Below, piece by piece: positions 12,741-24,221 of a stretch of 64,000 nt of DNA. A program made the translations under genes and the position numbers. The stretch lies in assembly GCA_016617855.1 (NCBI GenBank), contig JAECUM010003682.1, positions 1 through 64,000 on the forward strand, in the 5' to 3' direction. How positions within the stretch are numbered: position 1 is the stretch's first letter; each line of letters starts with the position of its first letter. Below the pieces are notes generated by a model that made no database searches, had not been told where the DNA came from, and saw only the letters and a program-made list of their open reading frames with translations. The stretch comes from Megalonaias nervosa. Its lineage: Eukaryota > Mollusca > Bivalvia > Unionida > Unionidae.

Positions 12741-13215
12741 AGCAGTGAAGGGGGCAACATAGAGAAATATGATTTATATAAGGAAAAAAGTGGCCCGGCA
12801 CTATAGGGCAACACAAAACAGGGCAATAGGGTTTATATAAGGAAAAAGTGGTCCGCACTATAGGACAATATGGGATTTTTAACATTGAGCCTGTCTAGGG
12901 ACAAAAGGAATTGAACAGGCGTGACGTCACGGTACTGGACACCGGCAACAGTGTTGCAAGTGGCTGACCTCAATCGGGCGGAACAGTGTGGCAAGGGGAT
13001 GACCTGAATACGCGTTACTTTAGGGACAAATAGAGACATAGACATAGAGACGTGGTTAGAGACAGGGTTAGAGACATAGAGACATAGACATATCACACCA
13101 ACATAGATTTATGGACATAAATCTATCACACAAAAAATTTTTTTTTAGGCAAGAGAGAATAGGTATCTTTTCCAGTGATATGATGATATGCGTGGCCCCG
13201 AAAAGGGCCTTTGGC
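12741..13215. repeat. Element A left terminal inverted repeat
   Basis: Matches 38413-38894 in inverse orientation over its whole length with scattered differences. Landmarks in both copies are two TTATATAAGGAAAAA stretches, a TGACGTCAC palindrome and an array of hexamers based on AGAGACATAGACAT. The TGACGTCAC and TATATAA boxes could be promoter elements inside the repeat; that is inference. Confidence 0.92.
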
Positions 13216-13469
13216 TTTTTTGTTTCCACCATTCAGTTAACATAGGAAACATCGCACAGGTCTTCTTCTGTTCCTCAAACTTCGTCTGACCTCTGGATTG
13301 TAGATTAAGACTCTTCAGACAGCATTGCCTTCTCATATAGATCTTTCGTTTCCAAAAAGGCTGTCTCTGTGTTCTGGGTTATTGCCCATGATGATTTGAC
13401 ATACATGGGATAGTCCGAGTGGAACAGCATCGACGATATGAGGGTAGACGATTCTACTTTAGTCCACAT
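13145..13469 (-). pseudogene. Element A left-end gene, unrecognised, C-terminus in TIR
   Basis: Minus-strand frame from an ATG at 13469, with a TATAAATA box about 45 bp upstream (13511-13520). A frameshift lies near 13320. Its C-terminal end reads LFGATHI.-TGKDTYS..PK across the inner edge of the TIR. The same ending recurs in the right-end gene (38410-38480) and, diverged, at 14326-14395. No function is known to me. It is divergently transcribed from the 13697 gene. Confidence 0.4.
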
Positions 13470-13642
13470 CTTGTGACGAGAATAGGTGAATGGAATAAAG
13501 TGAACCACGGTTATTTATAGTGGAAGAGCGGATCGAAACGGATTGAGTTCTTTCACCAATTCTAACACGCGTTACAAAATTCACTCACAGTGTGAAGTCT
13601 GTCTTCCAGTCCAAAGAGAGCTACCCGTGACGTCACATTCAC

Positions 13643-13648
13643 TATATA
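13643..13648 (+). promoter_or_regulatory. TATA box for the 13697 gene
   Basis: TATATA lies 54 bp before the ATG at 13697. The spacing resembles other element A genes (20396, 21181, 24170). Confidence 0.5.
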
Positions 13649-13696
13649 GGTGCGCTAGCGTCTATGTGCAGTGAATCAATGCGACATAGTTAGAAC

Positions 13697-14395
13697 ATGA
13701 CGGAAACTGCGAAGACGATAAAGGGGGGAGGACCGGCTGTAGAGCCGAGGAGTGATAGCATAGCAACGAGTACTAAAACAACCACAGTTCTACTTCCACA
13801 AGAGAACTATTTTAATTGGGATTTAGCGAATTTTCTCTCTTCACAGGAATTTGTTCTGGTATCAGTACCTTCGCCGCTTTCTCCTTCCTTACTGTACGTC
13901 GAGGAGTTTAAAGAGAGACAGAAAGAAGACTTGGAGACATTTTTGTAACAGCAGAAAGAAGCAGAACAAACCTTTCTCATTCAGCAGCAACAGCGAGAAA
14001 AAGAAGAGGCAAGAAGAAACAAGGTCCAGGAGAGAAGGAGGACAGTGAAAGTCAAAAGGTGACGGTACTCTTAGACATTTTGGCATAGTTAAGGAGTCTG
14101 AAAGAAGTGTAGCAGACTTCTTTAATACGACCCAAGAGAAAAAGACCTTCCCGGGCCAAACAGTCCAATCCCGTCCACACACCCACTACGACTGAGATAC
14201 CAACACTAGTGATCTCTACCAAATCACCAGGTCCAGAAGTAGGCCTTGGACGTGGCAAAGGGATAAGGCAGTTAAAGCTCATTATTTCCCGTTCCTGAGT
14301 TTGTTTGTTTTTTTTAAAAAAAGCAAACACCCAACGGTCTTTTTCAGGGCCACTCACCTCTCTCGAAAAAGACTACTCAATGTTTGCCAAAAATA
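13697..14395 (+). pseudogene. Element A coiled-coil protein, unrecognised
   Basis: ATG at 13697, in-frame TAA at 13946-13948, after which the same frame continues as a Gln/Glu/Arg-rich coiled-coil-like stretch to 14062. After a frameshift a Lys/Pro/Thr-rich linker leads to a C-terminal segment with SFSGPL..LEKDYSMF.K. That ending resembles the ending of the genes at both element A ends. Its role could be structural or DNA-binding; this is not determined. Confidence 0.4.
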
Positions 14396-14567
14396 AAGTA
14401 AAATTCAAATCCCTTTTTTCCCATGATGAACGTGTGTCAGTGCTTGAGTGTAGGTCCTTATTATAAAAATCAAAACCAAGAGACACTTACGTTTTCAACA
14501 CATCACTTTAAAAACTTCATAGACTTCTTTGTCTTTTCACTCTCTCCTTTTTTGAAAATCTTCACTG

Positions 14568-14966
14568 TCACATGTTTTTCCTCTTCTTCCTCGCTTTCTT
14601 CTCGTCTTCTTTACTTCTCTTTCTGGACGTGTCTGGGTTCTTCCTTTTTGGAGGGTACCTCTTCTTCCTGTTGGGAACCTCTCTCTGCCTCCAGCTCCTG
14701 TTGTTTCTTAGAACAGTCTGAAGACCAGTGTACTTTCTCTTGACAATGATAATAGGTATCTTGACCTTTGTCTCTCTTGACGCTCGTCTTGCTTTGACGT
14801 TGTGGACATTCTGTGGCCCGATGCCCTTTCTTCTGACAGAAATAGCATGTTTCTTAACTTTTATCTCGAAAGTAGGGGAGTAGTCCGTCAGCTTCTCTGA
14901 AGAAAACCTTCGTATGACGCCCTGCAAAGCTCTGATCAGAAGTTCGATCTGTGTTGGCTCTTCCAT
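14568..14966 (-). pseudogene. Element A CCHC zinc-knuckle protein
   Basis: Minus-strand start at 14966 (MEEPTQIELL), with a TATATAAAAGG box about 55 bp upstream (15017-15030). Around 14850 the frame shifts. In the second frame there is a perfect CX2CX4HX4C knuckle (CYFCQKKGHRATEC) and, about 20 residues on, a second knuckle whose first Cys is Tyr. The tail is rich in Glu/Lys. CCHC knuckles bind single-stranded nucleic acid, as in Gag proteins. I do not know it as a standard Polinton protein. Confidence 0.6.
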
Positions 14967-15089
14967 CGTTCTGGCAGGATTGAGAGTGCAATGAATACTT
15001 TAAGGAAAGACAGTGACCTTTTATATAGGAAGACCCTGGCCTTACATTGATATAGGGGACCATGGCGTTTAAAATGTAGCCATTTGAAC

Positions 15090-18000
15090 TTTTGCAATCA
15101 AAATGAAACGATTGCACCATTTCGTGAAGAAGGAGAAGAAAGTAAGAGGCAGAAACGTGACCTATCGCCTCGTACAGTAGCTGAAGTCTTGGCTCAGATT
15201 CATGCCAGCGATTTTGAAAATAACCCAGAGAGTGTACGTCAAACCAAGATCCACTCCCAGTAACACCTGAAAAGCACTACCACATTCGAGAAACGGATAA
15301 ACGCTTCTCTAGAAAATTTAGAACCACGGCCTACACGTACAGTGTTAAATTTAAAGATTTCATGTCAGACGTACCGCTGGAGAAAGCAGAGGGGTTCATC
15401 ACCGATTTGTGGGATTCTTTGTTAACCACACTGAAACGGCAATGTGAAGCCAAAGAAGACGATCGCTTGACCCTTTCCATTTATCACGACAGTCTGAAGT
15501 CCCCTGTTTGGATTGAGTTTAGCAGGCCAGCAGAATTGACACCTTCCAAAGTCATCGATAAGATTCAGCACGTGCAGTAGTCCAACGACAAGTTTCACAT
15601 CACCGATGACAAAGCGACACTGTACATGGCTCACGTTTCTCTTCCCAAAGGGACCGGACGCAAAAAAGTGTTATTGGTGGACCACCTTCGTAGCACTAAA
15701 TACAGTATCATTCGAATTAACACTCCTCAAGACAAGATGTGTTTAGTTCGTGCCATCTTGGTGGGACGGACGTATGCTGACAAGAAAGACACGGTAGAAT
15801 GGAAAAGAGACTGGGAGAACAACGAAGTGAAGCAAAACTCCTGTTACAGCAAACCGGACTATCCCAAGACACTGCCTGTGTCATTCCTGAAATGCAAAAA
15901 TTGCAAGACGTCTTGGCTCCATGTTACACCTTGAAAGTGCACGCTCAAGAAGTATGCGGACCTCTGTTGTTTCGAGCCAGAAATTTCAAAGACGGAAAAT
16001 ACATTCACGTCTATCATCGCGATGAACATTTTGATGCCATTACCAGTATCACCGAATTCCTGGGATACAGATATTATTGTGAGAAATGTGACTATGGGTA
16101 TAACAATAGAGATCAACACAAGCATTGCGGATCGAAATGTGAGGGATGTTTGGCCCCTAAACCTTGTCTTGGCGAAGGACAAACGAGTGCCCAGTTTGTC
16201 AGCGCACTTTTGTCAGCCCTACCTGTTACCAACAACATCTGAAGACACAAGGTTCACAGCGGAAAAGTGCTTGTCAACTCCTGAAATTGTGCCCTACTTG
16301 TGGGCAAGTTATACGTAGCAATAATACCAAGGCACATACTTGTCCAGGAAAGAAATGATGTCACATTTGTCACCAAATCGTGGACTTGGAACACGAATGC
16401 TACAGGAGAAGGATGAAGAAGATGACCAGATGAAAGTGGATTTCATCTTTATCGATTTTGAATGCATGCAAGAGACTGGCATTCACATTCTAATTTCTGC
16501 GTGGCTCATCGAGCGTGCGAGAAGTGCATCCAAGAGCATGTCTTTAGTCATTGCCCTCACTGCAGCAAGATTCCTGGAGGACGTGAAAAAATCTTTCCGG
16601 GACCGAACACGCTGGCTAATTTTGCCAAATGGATCCTAGATCCTATCGACGAGACGTGGAGTCAAGAACATTACAGAGATTGCCACCGCTATGACACGGT
16701 GATGGCTCACAATTTCTCGGGATACGATGGAGAATTTCTTCTGAAATACTATACGGAACAAAGTACCGAATATCCTAAAGTCACTTTGAAAGGAGCCAAG
16801 TTCATTTCCATCCAAGTGGGACAAAAGTAGTTTAAAGATTCGATGAGTTACTTGGGCATTGAGCCGAATGCTTAAAACATTTGGAATGACAGAAATGGCC
16901 AAAGGCTATTTTCCGCACTTTTTCAATACCGAAGCCAATCAACACGCTGTTCTACCTATTTGCCTGATGCTCACTACTATGACCCCAACAATATGCGCAC
17001 CGAACAAGGAGAAGCTTTCTACACTTGGTACGAAACTCACGCCTAGGACCTCTTCGACTTTCAGGAAGAAATGTTAAAGTATTGTCGATCGGACGTGGAC
17101 ATTTTACGGAGATGCAGTGGAACATTTCGAGAATTGTTCATGGAGCACAGAGGGATCGATCCTTTGAAAAAAGTCTGCACCATTGCCAAAGCGTGTTCCT
17201 TAGTGTACCACAAACGATTACTCCCTGAGAAGACCCTGGCTGTCATTCGCCCTCAAACGACGAATTTTCTCAAACGTCAATACTCGGTCAAAGCTCTACG
17301 CTGGCTACATTACTTGTATGACAAGGAAGACAAATGGATTCAACATGCCTGAAACGGAGGAGGTGAAAAGACCATCGGAATGTATTCCGTGGATGTTGTG
17401 ACTTAGAAAATCCTAAGCTCGTATACGAGTTTAACGGTTGCTTATTTCACGGATGTCCGACCTGTTACCCTCAACGGTACACTAAAAATCAGTTTTTACA
17501 ACGTACCATGGAAGACTTGTACGAGGCCACTTGTCAGCGACGGTTAAACTTAGAACAGCAAGGATACCAAGTCGTGGAAATGTGGGAACACGAGTACGAT
17601 CACCGTTTGAAAACCGATCCTTAATTTAAGCGCATCGTGGAAAGTTACAAGTTGGTGGATCATCTGAACCCGAGAAATAGTTTGTATAGAAGACGGACGA
17701 ATGCCGCCTTTTTGCTGTACCACGCCGACAAGGAAAAAGGAGAAGAAATCAAATACTTGGACGTGTGTTCACTGTACCCTTACGTGTGCAAATATTGTCA
17801 ATTTCCTGCAGGGCACCCACAATTGCTGACGGAACACATCGACGTGGACAACATTCGACAATACGAAGGATTAATTAAAAGCAAAGTCTTGCCTCTCACC
17901 GACTTGTACCATCCCGTTTTACCTCACCATTGCCAAGGAAAAATGATGTTTCCCTTGTGTCGTACTTGTGCCGAAACGTGCAAGCAAGACCAACCTTTTC

Positions 18001-19121
18001 GACACACCCAGCAATAACGCGCCTTGACAGGAACGTGGGTTAGCGTGGAATTGCTCAAAGCTCTGGACCTGGGATACCAATTGTTAGAAGTGTACGAAAT
18101 TTACCACTTTCCCAAGACAGAACAATACCACAAGCGCAAGGAGACTCAGAAAGGCATTTTCGCAGACTACGTGGATGCCTTTTTGAAACTGAAACAAGAG
18201 GCCAGCGGCTTTCCTTCCTGGTACCACACTTCCGAAGACCAAATGAAATTCAAAGAGAATTACTTGGAGCAGGAAGGCATCACTTTAGATCACATCGAGA
18301 AAAACGAAGGCCGAAGATCGTTTGCCAAAGCAATGTTGAATTGCTTGTGGGGAAAAATGGCACAACGACCATGTTTACCCAAGACGGAGTATTTGATAGA
18401 ACCTTCCCGTTACTTCCAGATGATTCAAGACAAAACCAAATACATGAAACACGTGGACGTCCCTCGTGAGGATTTGATCCTAGTCAATTACGAAGAAGAA
18501 CTGGACTTTGTGCAGGCTGACGAATTTGGAAATATCATCATTGCAGCCTACGTGACAGCCCATGCTCGCTTACAATTGTACGAAGCTTTAAAATTGTTAG
18601 GAGATCGTGTGCTGTATTTTGACACGGACAGTTGCATCTACATCGATCGCCTGGGTCACCGTCACCCTGACATGGAAGGAGACCGTTTAGGAGTTTGGAC
18701 GGACGAGCACCCCTAAGAGAAGATTCTAAGTTTTGCTAGTGGCGGTCCCAAAAATTACGGCTACGAATACCGTAACCTAAAAGAAGTGCATACTCAATGT
18801 AAAGTAAAAGGATTGACTCTCAGTTATCGCACCAGTCAAGTGGTGAACTTTGGGGTATTGAAAGAAGCCTTGCAGTTTGGAGAGGATCAACATTTTAAAG
18901 TGACCACCTACGAACCTCACAAGATTGTGCATTTAGCCACGCACCAAATCGTCAGTCGACCCTTAGAAAAACTCTATCAGATCGTGTACCAGAAGCGAGT
19001 GCGGTTTCACAACCACTTCACTACACATTACAGATACGTTAATATTGGTCAGCATATAAAAAGGGAAAATGTCCAAGACCCACAGTTCATTGTGACTACA
19101 ATTGCCAAGCGAGAAAGATGA
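15090..19121 (+). pseudogene. Element A protein-primed family-B DNA polymerase
   Basis: A long Polinton-type polB broken by at least eight stops or frameshifts. The order is: an N-terminal domain with CLVRAILVGR; a Cys/His cluster (CEKCDYGYNNRDQHKHC; CPVCQRTF); an exonuclease domain starting FIDFEC and containing MAHNFSGYDGEF; EMLKYCRSDVDILRR; a palm with DVCSLYPYV (motif A); KAMLNCLWGK (motif B, Cys for the usual Ser); and YFDTDS (motif C). Family knowledge: protein-primed replication of linear virus-like genomes. The true start is not resolvable; its neighbours are the zinc-knuckle gene upstream and a small TATA-driven frame overlapping its stop. Confidence 0.92.
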
Positions 19122-19282
19122 ATCCTTTTAAACAGACACAATTCAAGTTCGGTAATTCTCAGTTGGAGTGCGATGCTATGCCTTGCGATTACAGGGTTAC
19201 CGAGAGTTTGTCTAAACACAAGTCAAACGCAAAGAACAATTGCGTCCTTTCCGTCGCCAATAGTTTAACTACTGGTACCTGA
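19118..19282 (+). CDS. 54-codon frame after polB, unrecognised
   Basis: ATG overlaps the polB stop codon (ATGA arrangement). A CATATAAAAAGGG box lies about 60 bp upstream. The peptide contains QFKFGNSQLECD. It may be the N-terminus of the broken frames that follow to 20240. Confidence 0.3.
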   Translation: MNPFKQTQFKFGNSQLECDAMPCDYRVTESLSKHKSNAKNNCVLSVANSLTTGT

Positions 19283-20240
19283 ATGTTATAAGAGGACTAA
19301 TTCATTTGAAAGCGTTCCAATGGTCAGACATTAATCAACTGACCAAGGGCCAAAAGACTTTGGTTGCTACTGACTCTACTTACATAGTGTCCATACTACA
19401 ACGAATTCCGGATGAAGACTTGGAGGATTACCAAACTCTTTTACGCTATCAAATTTTGTTTGTAAAGAAAAATTCTTTGTGGTGTGTAGTGTATGAGCTA
19501 GTGACTGTGATTAGTTCTGTGCAAAAACTACACTTAATACTTCCGACAAAAGCGGGTATAAACATTTGTTTCCATGCCACGACCATTATCATTAGTGACA
19601 AGGCAATTGACGTGGAAGGAAATCAATGACATTATTCATACTGTGTAGGATTACCAACGCATTTTACGAGCACTAAGTCCAATGAATTTGGTCCGGCGTG
19701 TGGTTAGTGTCTTAGTGACTTCCTTTCTGGGATTTCGTTTACCAGCCGATTACTTGTGGGCTCGTTACGATCTGTATCTCACAGTACCATCAAAAACATG
19801 AGGGTGGTACCTTTAAATGTGCACGAGAGACTCATTCTTTTAAAAACCTTGCGCTACTTCTCTACCTCTACTGGAAAAAAGATTCGTAAACTTTTAGTTA
19901 CTGAAGATGTTTACGAAGATGTGTGTGTAGCTTGTGACTTACACCCTCACTGGCAAGATGTACGTGACTGGAAAAGTCTTGGTTTCGAGGCTTGGACAAA
20001 AGAAGCGGCTGACTATACCAAAGATTTGTAATCATAAAATCAAACGTACAGTGAAAAAAGTAACTTTTAAACCTGTGTTAGCTGCAGTGTCAGAAGACAC
20101 CGAGGAAAACCACCCCATTCAGGACAGGACAGTCATTGACATATATGTCCCCGAAAAGCCATTCCGGGAGAACCCCTGTGTATTAGTGCCAAGTATAGAG
20201 ACTCTAAGAATATTACCCAGTTTCCCTTGGACACCATAAC
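19283..20240 (+). pseudogene. Element A decayed gene(s), unrecognised
   Basis: Several long but shifted frames (19306-19629, 19756-20031, 19934-20239) with normal amino-acid composition suggest one or two lost genes between polymerase and ATPase. No motif is recognised. An integrase would be expected in a Polinton, but no DD(35)E or HHCC pattern is visible here. Confidence 0.35.
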
Positions 20241-20395
20241 TTCGTCACAAAAATGTTGTACAGTGACTTGTTTATATTCCACTTTGATCGTTTTGATGTG
20301 TATTTTATCGATATACTTAACCATTTGGATTTTATCTATTTTTGTCTTTCGTGTTCAATTTTAAAATTTTTTTGAAATAAACGTGTCCTGAAAAA

Positions 20396-20405
20396 GTATA
20401 AAAAC
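20396..20405 (+). promoter_or_regulatory. TATA box for packaging ATPase
   Basis: GTATAAAAAC lies 36 bp before the ATG at 20432, downstream of AT-rich sequence with AATAAA-like signals for the preceding gene. Confidence 0.5.
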
Positions 20406-20431
20406 TCTTGTCTTGTCTGTCTTCGTTTAAA

Positions 20432-21172
20432 ATGTGGCATTCCCTTCACTGTGGCTACCTCTGCTGTCTCTGCTCCCTCTTCCACCACTTTCAAAGTCAT
20501 CGACGAAAAGTTAGATCGTGACACTTGGGAGGCCTTGTATCTCCGTCATACCTTTAACATGTTAAGTGCTGGACAGAGCGGTTCACTCAAAACCGAATTT
20601 GTCAAACGTTTGATTGAACATAAAAATCATTTGATCGATCATCCACCTCAACGTATCGTGTGGTGTTACAAATAGTGGCAATCGGCGTACAGTCTCATGC
20701 GAGAAAGTCAAGGCGATTCCATCGTGTTTGTGGAAAGCATTCCTGGCGAAGACGACGGTATCTTGTCTGACACCAATCAAACCCATCTGGTCATCTTCGA
20801 CTACATGTTAGGAGAAGACGAAGAAGAAATTAAACTGTGGTTTACGCTTAAAGGGCATTATCGTAATGCCAGTGTCATTCACATCACCCAAAATCTGTTT
20901 CAACAAAGTAAAGCCCATCGCACCATCAGTCTCTATGCTCATTACGTGGTCTTGTTTAAAAGTCCAAGAGATGAATCGCAAGTGCAAGTGTTAGCCAAAC
21001 AGGAACTCTTTGGCTGACTTATGCGTACGACGATGCCTCTCAAACCCCTCACGCCTATTTACTCGTGGATTTAAAATCCACTACCCTCGATTATTTGCGA
21101 TTTGGTACCCATTTGTTTCACCAGTGGTGCCAAGACGGAGGGCCTATCGTGTACACGTCCCCGTCGACTTAA
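20432..21172 (+). pseudogene. Element A FtsK/HerA-type genome-packaging ATPase
   Basis: A degenerate P-loop (GQSGSLKTEF, a Leu replacing the second-last Gly) is followed by RIVWCYK and a Walker-B-like LVIFDYML. Then come VIHITQNLF and the Polinton-typical HYVVLFKSPRD..Q, and a C-terminal AYLLVDLKSTTLDYLRFGT segment in a shifted frame. There is an in-frame stop at 20673-20675 and a frameshift near 21015. The family pumps DNA into capsids. A shifted start codon frame adds to the damage. Confidence 0.85.
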
Positions 21173-21180
21173 AAGAAAAT

Positions 21181-21190
21181 CTATAAAAAC
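21181..21190 (+). promoter_or_regulatory. TATA box for the 21227 gene
   Basis: CTATAAAAAC lies about 45 bp before the ATG at 21227. Confidence 0.5.
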
Positions 21191-21226
21191 CTCGGACACT
21201 TTTGTTCTGTTTCACACATCGTCAAC

Positions 21227-21540
21227 ATGACGCCCCTTCAGTCTGATCTTCCCGTCAAATTGATTTGTGCTTTGTACGGCATCAGTCGCGATAAAAATCT
21301 ACAAATACGTGTTCGTGTCTTAGAAGCCAGTCTCAGAGGAGTCTTATGATGGTTTACGGTGACAACTCGTCAATTACTTCAAGCCATAATTCACATCCCT
21401 CATCAAACCAAACGTCTTTTTAGAGAAACAAAGTAGCCTTGATGCAACTGGCAGATCCCCTCTTTGACACTCAAACCAAAAAGCAAATCATTTTGAAACC
21501 TAGAGGTAGCGGTTCTCTAGGGGTTTTTCATCATTCACTC
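21227..21540 (+). pseudogene. Element A small Polinton protein, copy 1
   Basis: ATG at 21227; the frame stops at about 21348 and continues shifted as QLADPLFDTQTKK..ILKPRGSGSL. Length and spacing resemble the small unnamed protein often found beside Polinton ATPases, which ends in a hydrophobic Gly-rich GGF segment. Function unknown to me. Confidence 0.4.
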
Positions 21541-21560
21541 ACTCTTAAAATCGGATTCCA

Positions 21561-22409
21561 ATGTCCCAAAAGTCATCCCCTAGAAAAAAGCCACTCCACG
21601 ACCCAAACGTCCCCAGAAGAAAAAGAGCAGTGGTGTCAAGACCAGGTCACAACCCCAGGAAAAGAAAAGTCCCCAGAAAAAGAAAAGCCCCAAGAAAAGA
21701 CCCCAAAAAGCAGCTTCTACCCGCAAGAGAGGCATTTCGGCCAGGACGCAACCTTACATCCCCAAACCACGACCTTCAGCGACGGTGACCTCATATCCAG
21801 TAGCCTCAGGTTCTTCCACTTCTCCGTTGCTGGTGATGCCAGCCAAACCCGATATCTGACAAGCGTCTTTCCTAATTTGATGAAGAAATGGAAACCCGTG
21901 TCTCCAGAAACTTCTCCAGCGGTGACACCCTCTACCTCTGTAGCTGCTGAGACAGCTGCAAACAAAGTAGCTGATCCAAATATCAAAGTCCGAGAGATAT
22001 CGGACATTTTACAGAGTTTACTGGATTTATCCAAACAAGAACTCTCCCGATTTAGTCCGTTGCGAACCCTTTAACGTTGAGTGATGCCTGCCTTAAAAAT
22101 GATCCAGTGGACCGACAATCAGTGGCGACGTATTCCACTATAAACAAGACCTGGGTTAAACGATGGGTATCAGTGATTTTGTGCTCCGCAAGAAAGATGT
22201 CACTCACCAGAAGTGCACACCATCACTATCGCCGTTCTCCTTTCCAAAAAGGAAAAGGAAAAAGAAAAGGACAGTCTCGTCGTTTGAGCCGGCATCGGAA
22301 AAAAAAGCTTAGCAAACATCGATGTCTACTCCAGAAAAGACCCATCGTCCAAAGAAAAAGAGTAGCAACAAATGGGAAGGATTTTCTTTTAATGGCGATG
22401 ATGCGATAG
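21561..22409 (+). pseudogene. Element A basic and Pro/Thr-rich frames, unrecognised
   Basis: One frame (21561-21788) is extremely Arg/Lys/Pro-rich with repeated PRKRK units, suggesting a nucleic-acid-binding or core-like protein. An overlapping frame (21439-22074) is Pro/Thr/Ser-rich with a PEKEKPQEKTP repeat. The third segment (22077-22409) is basic. Which frames are real cannot be decided; the compositional bias may reflect one shifted gene. Confidence 0.3.
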
Positions 22410-22509
22410 TCAAAGAAGTCGTCAAACAACTCTACCAAAAATACTACTTCAGAAAAAAAGATAGAAGGGTGTGTGCGAAATCATCGACGTCAGTGTACTT
22501 TTTGTGTGT

Positions 22510-22830
22510 GCTCTGGAACAAACAAAGATGTCACGCCCCGGTAGCCATTCCTTTCTCCTTGTTTAGCCAAACATTGGGACGTGTTTTCCGTCCTGTACAA
22601 AGCCCCTTCACCCATGCGAAAACAAAGAGTGCTTAGTCAAGCATCTACACGTTCTTCGCAAAATGGTCCGAAAGAAAATACCCATCCGTTAAAAGAAAAA
22701 GATGTTAGTGCAACGCGGAGGATTTGTGCACCTGTTGTTAGGACCCATTGTCAAAGGAGTATTGGGACCACTTCAGTTTGCAGAAGTTCTAACCGAGACG
22801 GTGAAAGTCATCTTGTATGCCGAATTCGAG
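22510..22830 (+). pseudogene. Element A small Polinton protein, copy 2 (GGF protein)
   Basis: A broken frame carries LHVLRKMVRKKIP and, after a stop, LVQRGGFVHLLLGPIVKG. This order (basic helix, then QRGGF and a hydrophobic segment) is the pattern of a small conserved Polinton protein. Together with 21227 it suggests two related copies. Possibly a membrane-active minor virion protein; function not established. Confidence 0.4.
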
Positions 22831-23363
22831 AACACTAGAAATCAACAGTTTGAGAGAAGTCATTCTAGACTATTAGAAGCTATGGAAGAGTGTTATCCCT
22901 CTTTGAATGGTGAATGGGAGCATATCGTGGAAGCAGAACCAAAAGACAAAGACGAAGAGGTGATGGTAATGTCCAGATGGCCAGAACAAGAACAACATTT
23001 CGTCTCCTGTTTTGCCAAACACTTGGCAGAAACAATTACAGGGCTGACCATGAAAGATTGCTATGGATGTCAAAACGATCATCCCAGTCAAATTCAACAC
23101 GATAAATATCTGATGATGAGTCAAGAAGAAAAACTGGACAAGTATCTGGATGACGCTTGGGTCTCGTCTCGGAAGAAGCAGTGTTTCATCAGTGGTATAA
23201 AGACTTGTGTGACCATTCCTCCCCTCCATTGACTGCTTTAGTAATCCATCGCATCGATTCTCTCCTGGCCCAGAGTACGGAGACGAAGCAAAGAGACGTT
23301 TACTTGACAGAGGTTTTCAAGCAAAAAGTCAGGACTGAATTGATGACTTATCGTTACCTGTAA
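22826..23363 (+). pseudogene. Element A CxxC-HPSQ protein, conserved hypothetical
   Basis: The frame contains KDCYGCQNDHPSQIQHDKY followed by an acidic helix and, after a frameshift near 23160, VFHQWYKDLC. A CxxC...HPSQ..H cluster is familiar to me from uncharacterised invertebrate Polinton proteins, so it may bind a metal. No function known. Confidence 0.45.
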
Positions 23364-23393
23364 AACAAGAAGAAAAAAAAAAAACATAACAAT

Positions 23394-23910
23394 ATGGATA
23401 CCTAGGAATTTTATTACCTCTTGGAAAACAGCTCGTATACCGCTTCTTGGAATCCTGTCGTGTACGCTAAAGATAAACTTCCTCATCGCAAACCTCAAGA
23501 CCATGAAGCTTATGTCATCAACACGGACGACAGTCATCTCCCAGGAACCCACTGGGACACCGTCTACTTTCCCCACAATGCCTGTGTGGAGTATTTTGAT
23601 TCGTCTGGATTACGGCCTTTCTTTGGAAGACGACATCATCGACTTTATGAGAAGAAATACCCAGACGACACGATTCAATAATGTGAAATTAAAAGGCACA
23701 GATTACATGGTGTGTGGACAATATTGTGTGTATTTTCTTCATCAACGAAGTCTAGGATATCCCTTAGAACATTTAGTGACTTATTTTGATAGTGATTCTT
23801 CTAGAAACGATCATAAAGTAGATAGATGGTTTTGTGACCATTATGGATATCTCTTGTCTTTAGCTAGGAAACGTAGTGTACATCAATGGCCAAAAGACCT
23901 CCATCAGTGA
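23394..23910 (+). pseudogene. Element A adenain-like cysteine protease
   Basis: ATG at 23394 with a stop at codon 4, then a long frame with PGTHWDTVYF (catalytic His), VEYFDSSGL (catalytic Asp) and, after a frameshift near 23640, MVCGQYCVYFL (catalytic Cys). This His-Asp-Cys order is that of adenovirus-type proteases, which mature virion proteins. The C-terminal part ends WPKDLHQ. Confidence 0.88.
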
Positions 23911-24169
23911 AAGTCTAACTTGACTTCACAACGTTGTCAACCTTGTCAAAAATGTGTTATTTTAAAAAAAAAAAAAAAAAAAAAAATTTGTTGTTGTTAC
24001 ATTATGTGTTGGTGGTATGTTGATTGAATCAAAATGTTATCAAAAATGATTGTTGGTGGTTTGTTTTTAAAAATTTTTTTTATCACTATCTGTACTTTTT
24101 TTACTTCTCTCTATCCCTCGTTTTGTTTTTGTGTAAGGAGGATGTTTTCCTTCACGTCCATGCTTGAAG
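23911..24169. other. noncoding spacer with poly-A run
   Basis: AT-rich sequence with a 22-base A run at about 23966-23988. No gene. Confidence 0.5.
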
Positions 24170-24178
24170 TATATAAAT
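24170..24178 (+). promoter_or_regulatory. TATA box for the 24222 gene
   Basis: TATATAAAT lies 52 bp before the ATG at 24222. A copy of the surrounding 45 bp (GATGTTTTCCTTCACGTCC...) recurs in direct orientation at 25691-25738 without a following gene. Confidence 0.5.
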
Positions 24179-24221
24179 CGTAGCGTTCGTCTGTCTGGAT
24201 CCCCAACGTTGACGTATCAAC

